Assembly (NCBI GenBank): GCA_009920495.1
Contig: RFZW01000003.1
Location: 1 to 52,286, forward strand
Origin: Chitinophagia bacterium
GTDB taxonomy: Bacteria; Bacteroidota; Bacteroidia; Chitinophagales; Chitinophagaceae
Direction: 5' to 3'
Length of the DNA stretch: 52,286 nucleotides
This document shows positions 52,283 through 52,286 of this stretch, one piece after another. The stretch's first letter is position 1. Each line of letters opens with the position of its first letter. The translations under genes were made by a program, and so were the position numbers. The notes under the pieces were generated by a model. The model was not told the DNA's origin, did no database searches, and was given only the letters and a program-made list of their open reading frames with translations.

Positions 52283-52286
52283 ATAG

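Noticed and set aside
1-52286. CRISPR arrays, insertion sequences, integrases, phage genes
   Set aside because: No direct-repeat arrays, transposase or integrase motifs were seen on either strand.

Overview
The window looks like a chromosomal segment of an AT-rich Bacteroidota, most likely a Chitinophagales/Chitinophagaceae-type environmental bacterium. This rests on a SusC/SusD pair, signal peptides ending in Ala-Gln, many lipoproteins with S/A/G-Cys lipoboxes, the absence of Shine-Dalgarno motifs, and a clade II (Sec-type) nitrous oxide reductase cluster. No phage genes, transposases, integrases or CRISPR arrays were seen.

Region 1 (1-24943) is a large catabolic island. It opens with a planctomycete-style triplet: a PSCyt2/PSD1 protein cut by the left edge, a DUF1501 protein, and a DUF2231-cytochrome c-LRR protein. 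An aldo/keto reductase, a lipoprotein rhamnose-mutarotase-like protein, an enolase-superfamily enzyme and a signal-less solute-binding-like protein follow. Two related blocks come next: SSS symporter - PhyH dioxygenase - mannonate dehydratase-like - RraA, then MFS transporter - PhyH dioxygenase - mannonate dehydratase-like - SDR. The + strand run ends with an M81 peptidase-like protein, a class III aminotransferase and another SDR. An opposite-strand group holds an SMP-30-like lactonase, an SDR, an aldose-epimerase-like protein and an AraC regulator. The content suggests uptake and stepwise oxidation, dehydration and cleavage of an unusual, probably acidic or deoxy, sugar. The substrate cannot be read from the sequence.

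Region 2 (24944-35390) is a polysaccharide utilisation locus: SusC, SusD, a GH2 enzyme, a xylose-isomerase-like TIM barrel protein and a GH20 hexosaminidase. It is divergent from the AraC regulator. A short motif is shared between the susC upstream region and the region before the mutarotase gene.

Region 3 (35465-46354) is a denitrification / nitrosative-stress island: ric (di-iron repair), a haem-copper-oxidase-like membrane protein, a Crp/Fnr regulator, cytochrome c, nosZ, a NosB-like protein, nosL, nosD, nosF, nosY, a group 3 truncated globin, a fasciclin lipoprotein and a hemerythrin. A palindrome ATGA-N6-TCAT occurs five times upstream of these genes and is a good candidate operator for the Crp/Fnr regulator.

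Region 4 (46355-52286) holds a separately terminated 163-nt tRNA-like RNA, an Lrp regulator, two subunits of a molybdenum hydroxylase (no FAD subunit adjacent), an acyl-CoA dehydrogenase and a MarR regulator.

The most unusual general property is that several genes appear to have lost internal or terminal pieces. The mannonate dehydratase-like copy 1, GH20 and acyl-CoA dehydrogenase are each split by a deletion plus frameshift. SusC and the aldo/keto reductase are short at the C-terminus. GH2 and DUF1501 lack their expected N-terminal export signals. This is either local gene decay or systematic assembly error and should be settled before any of these genes is interpreted.
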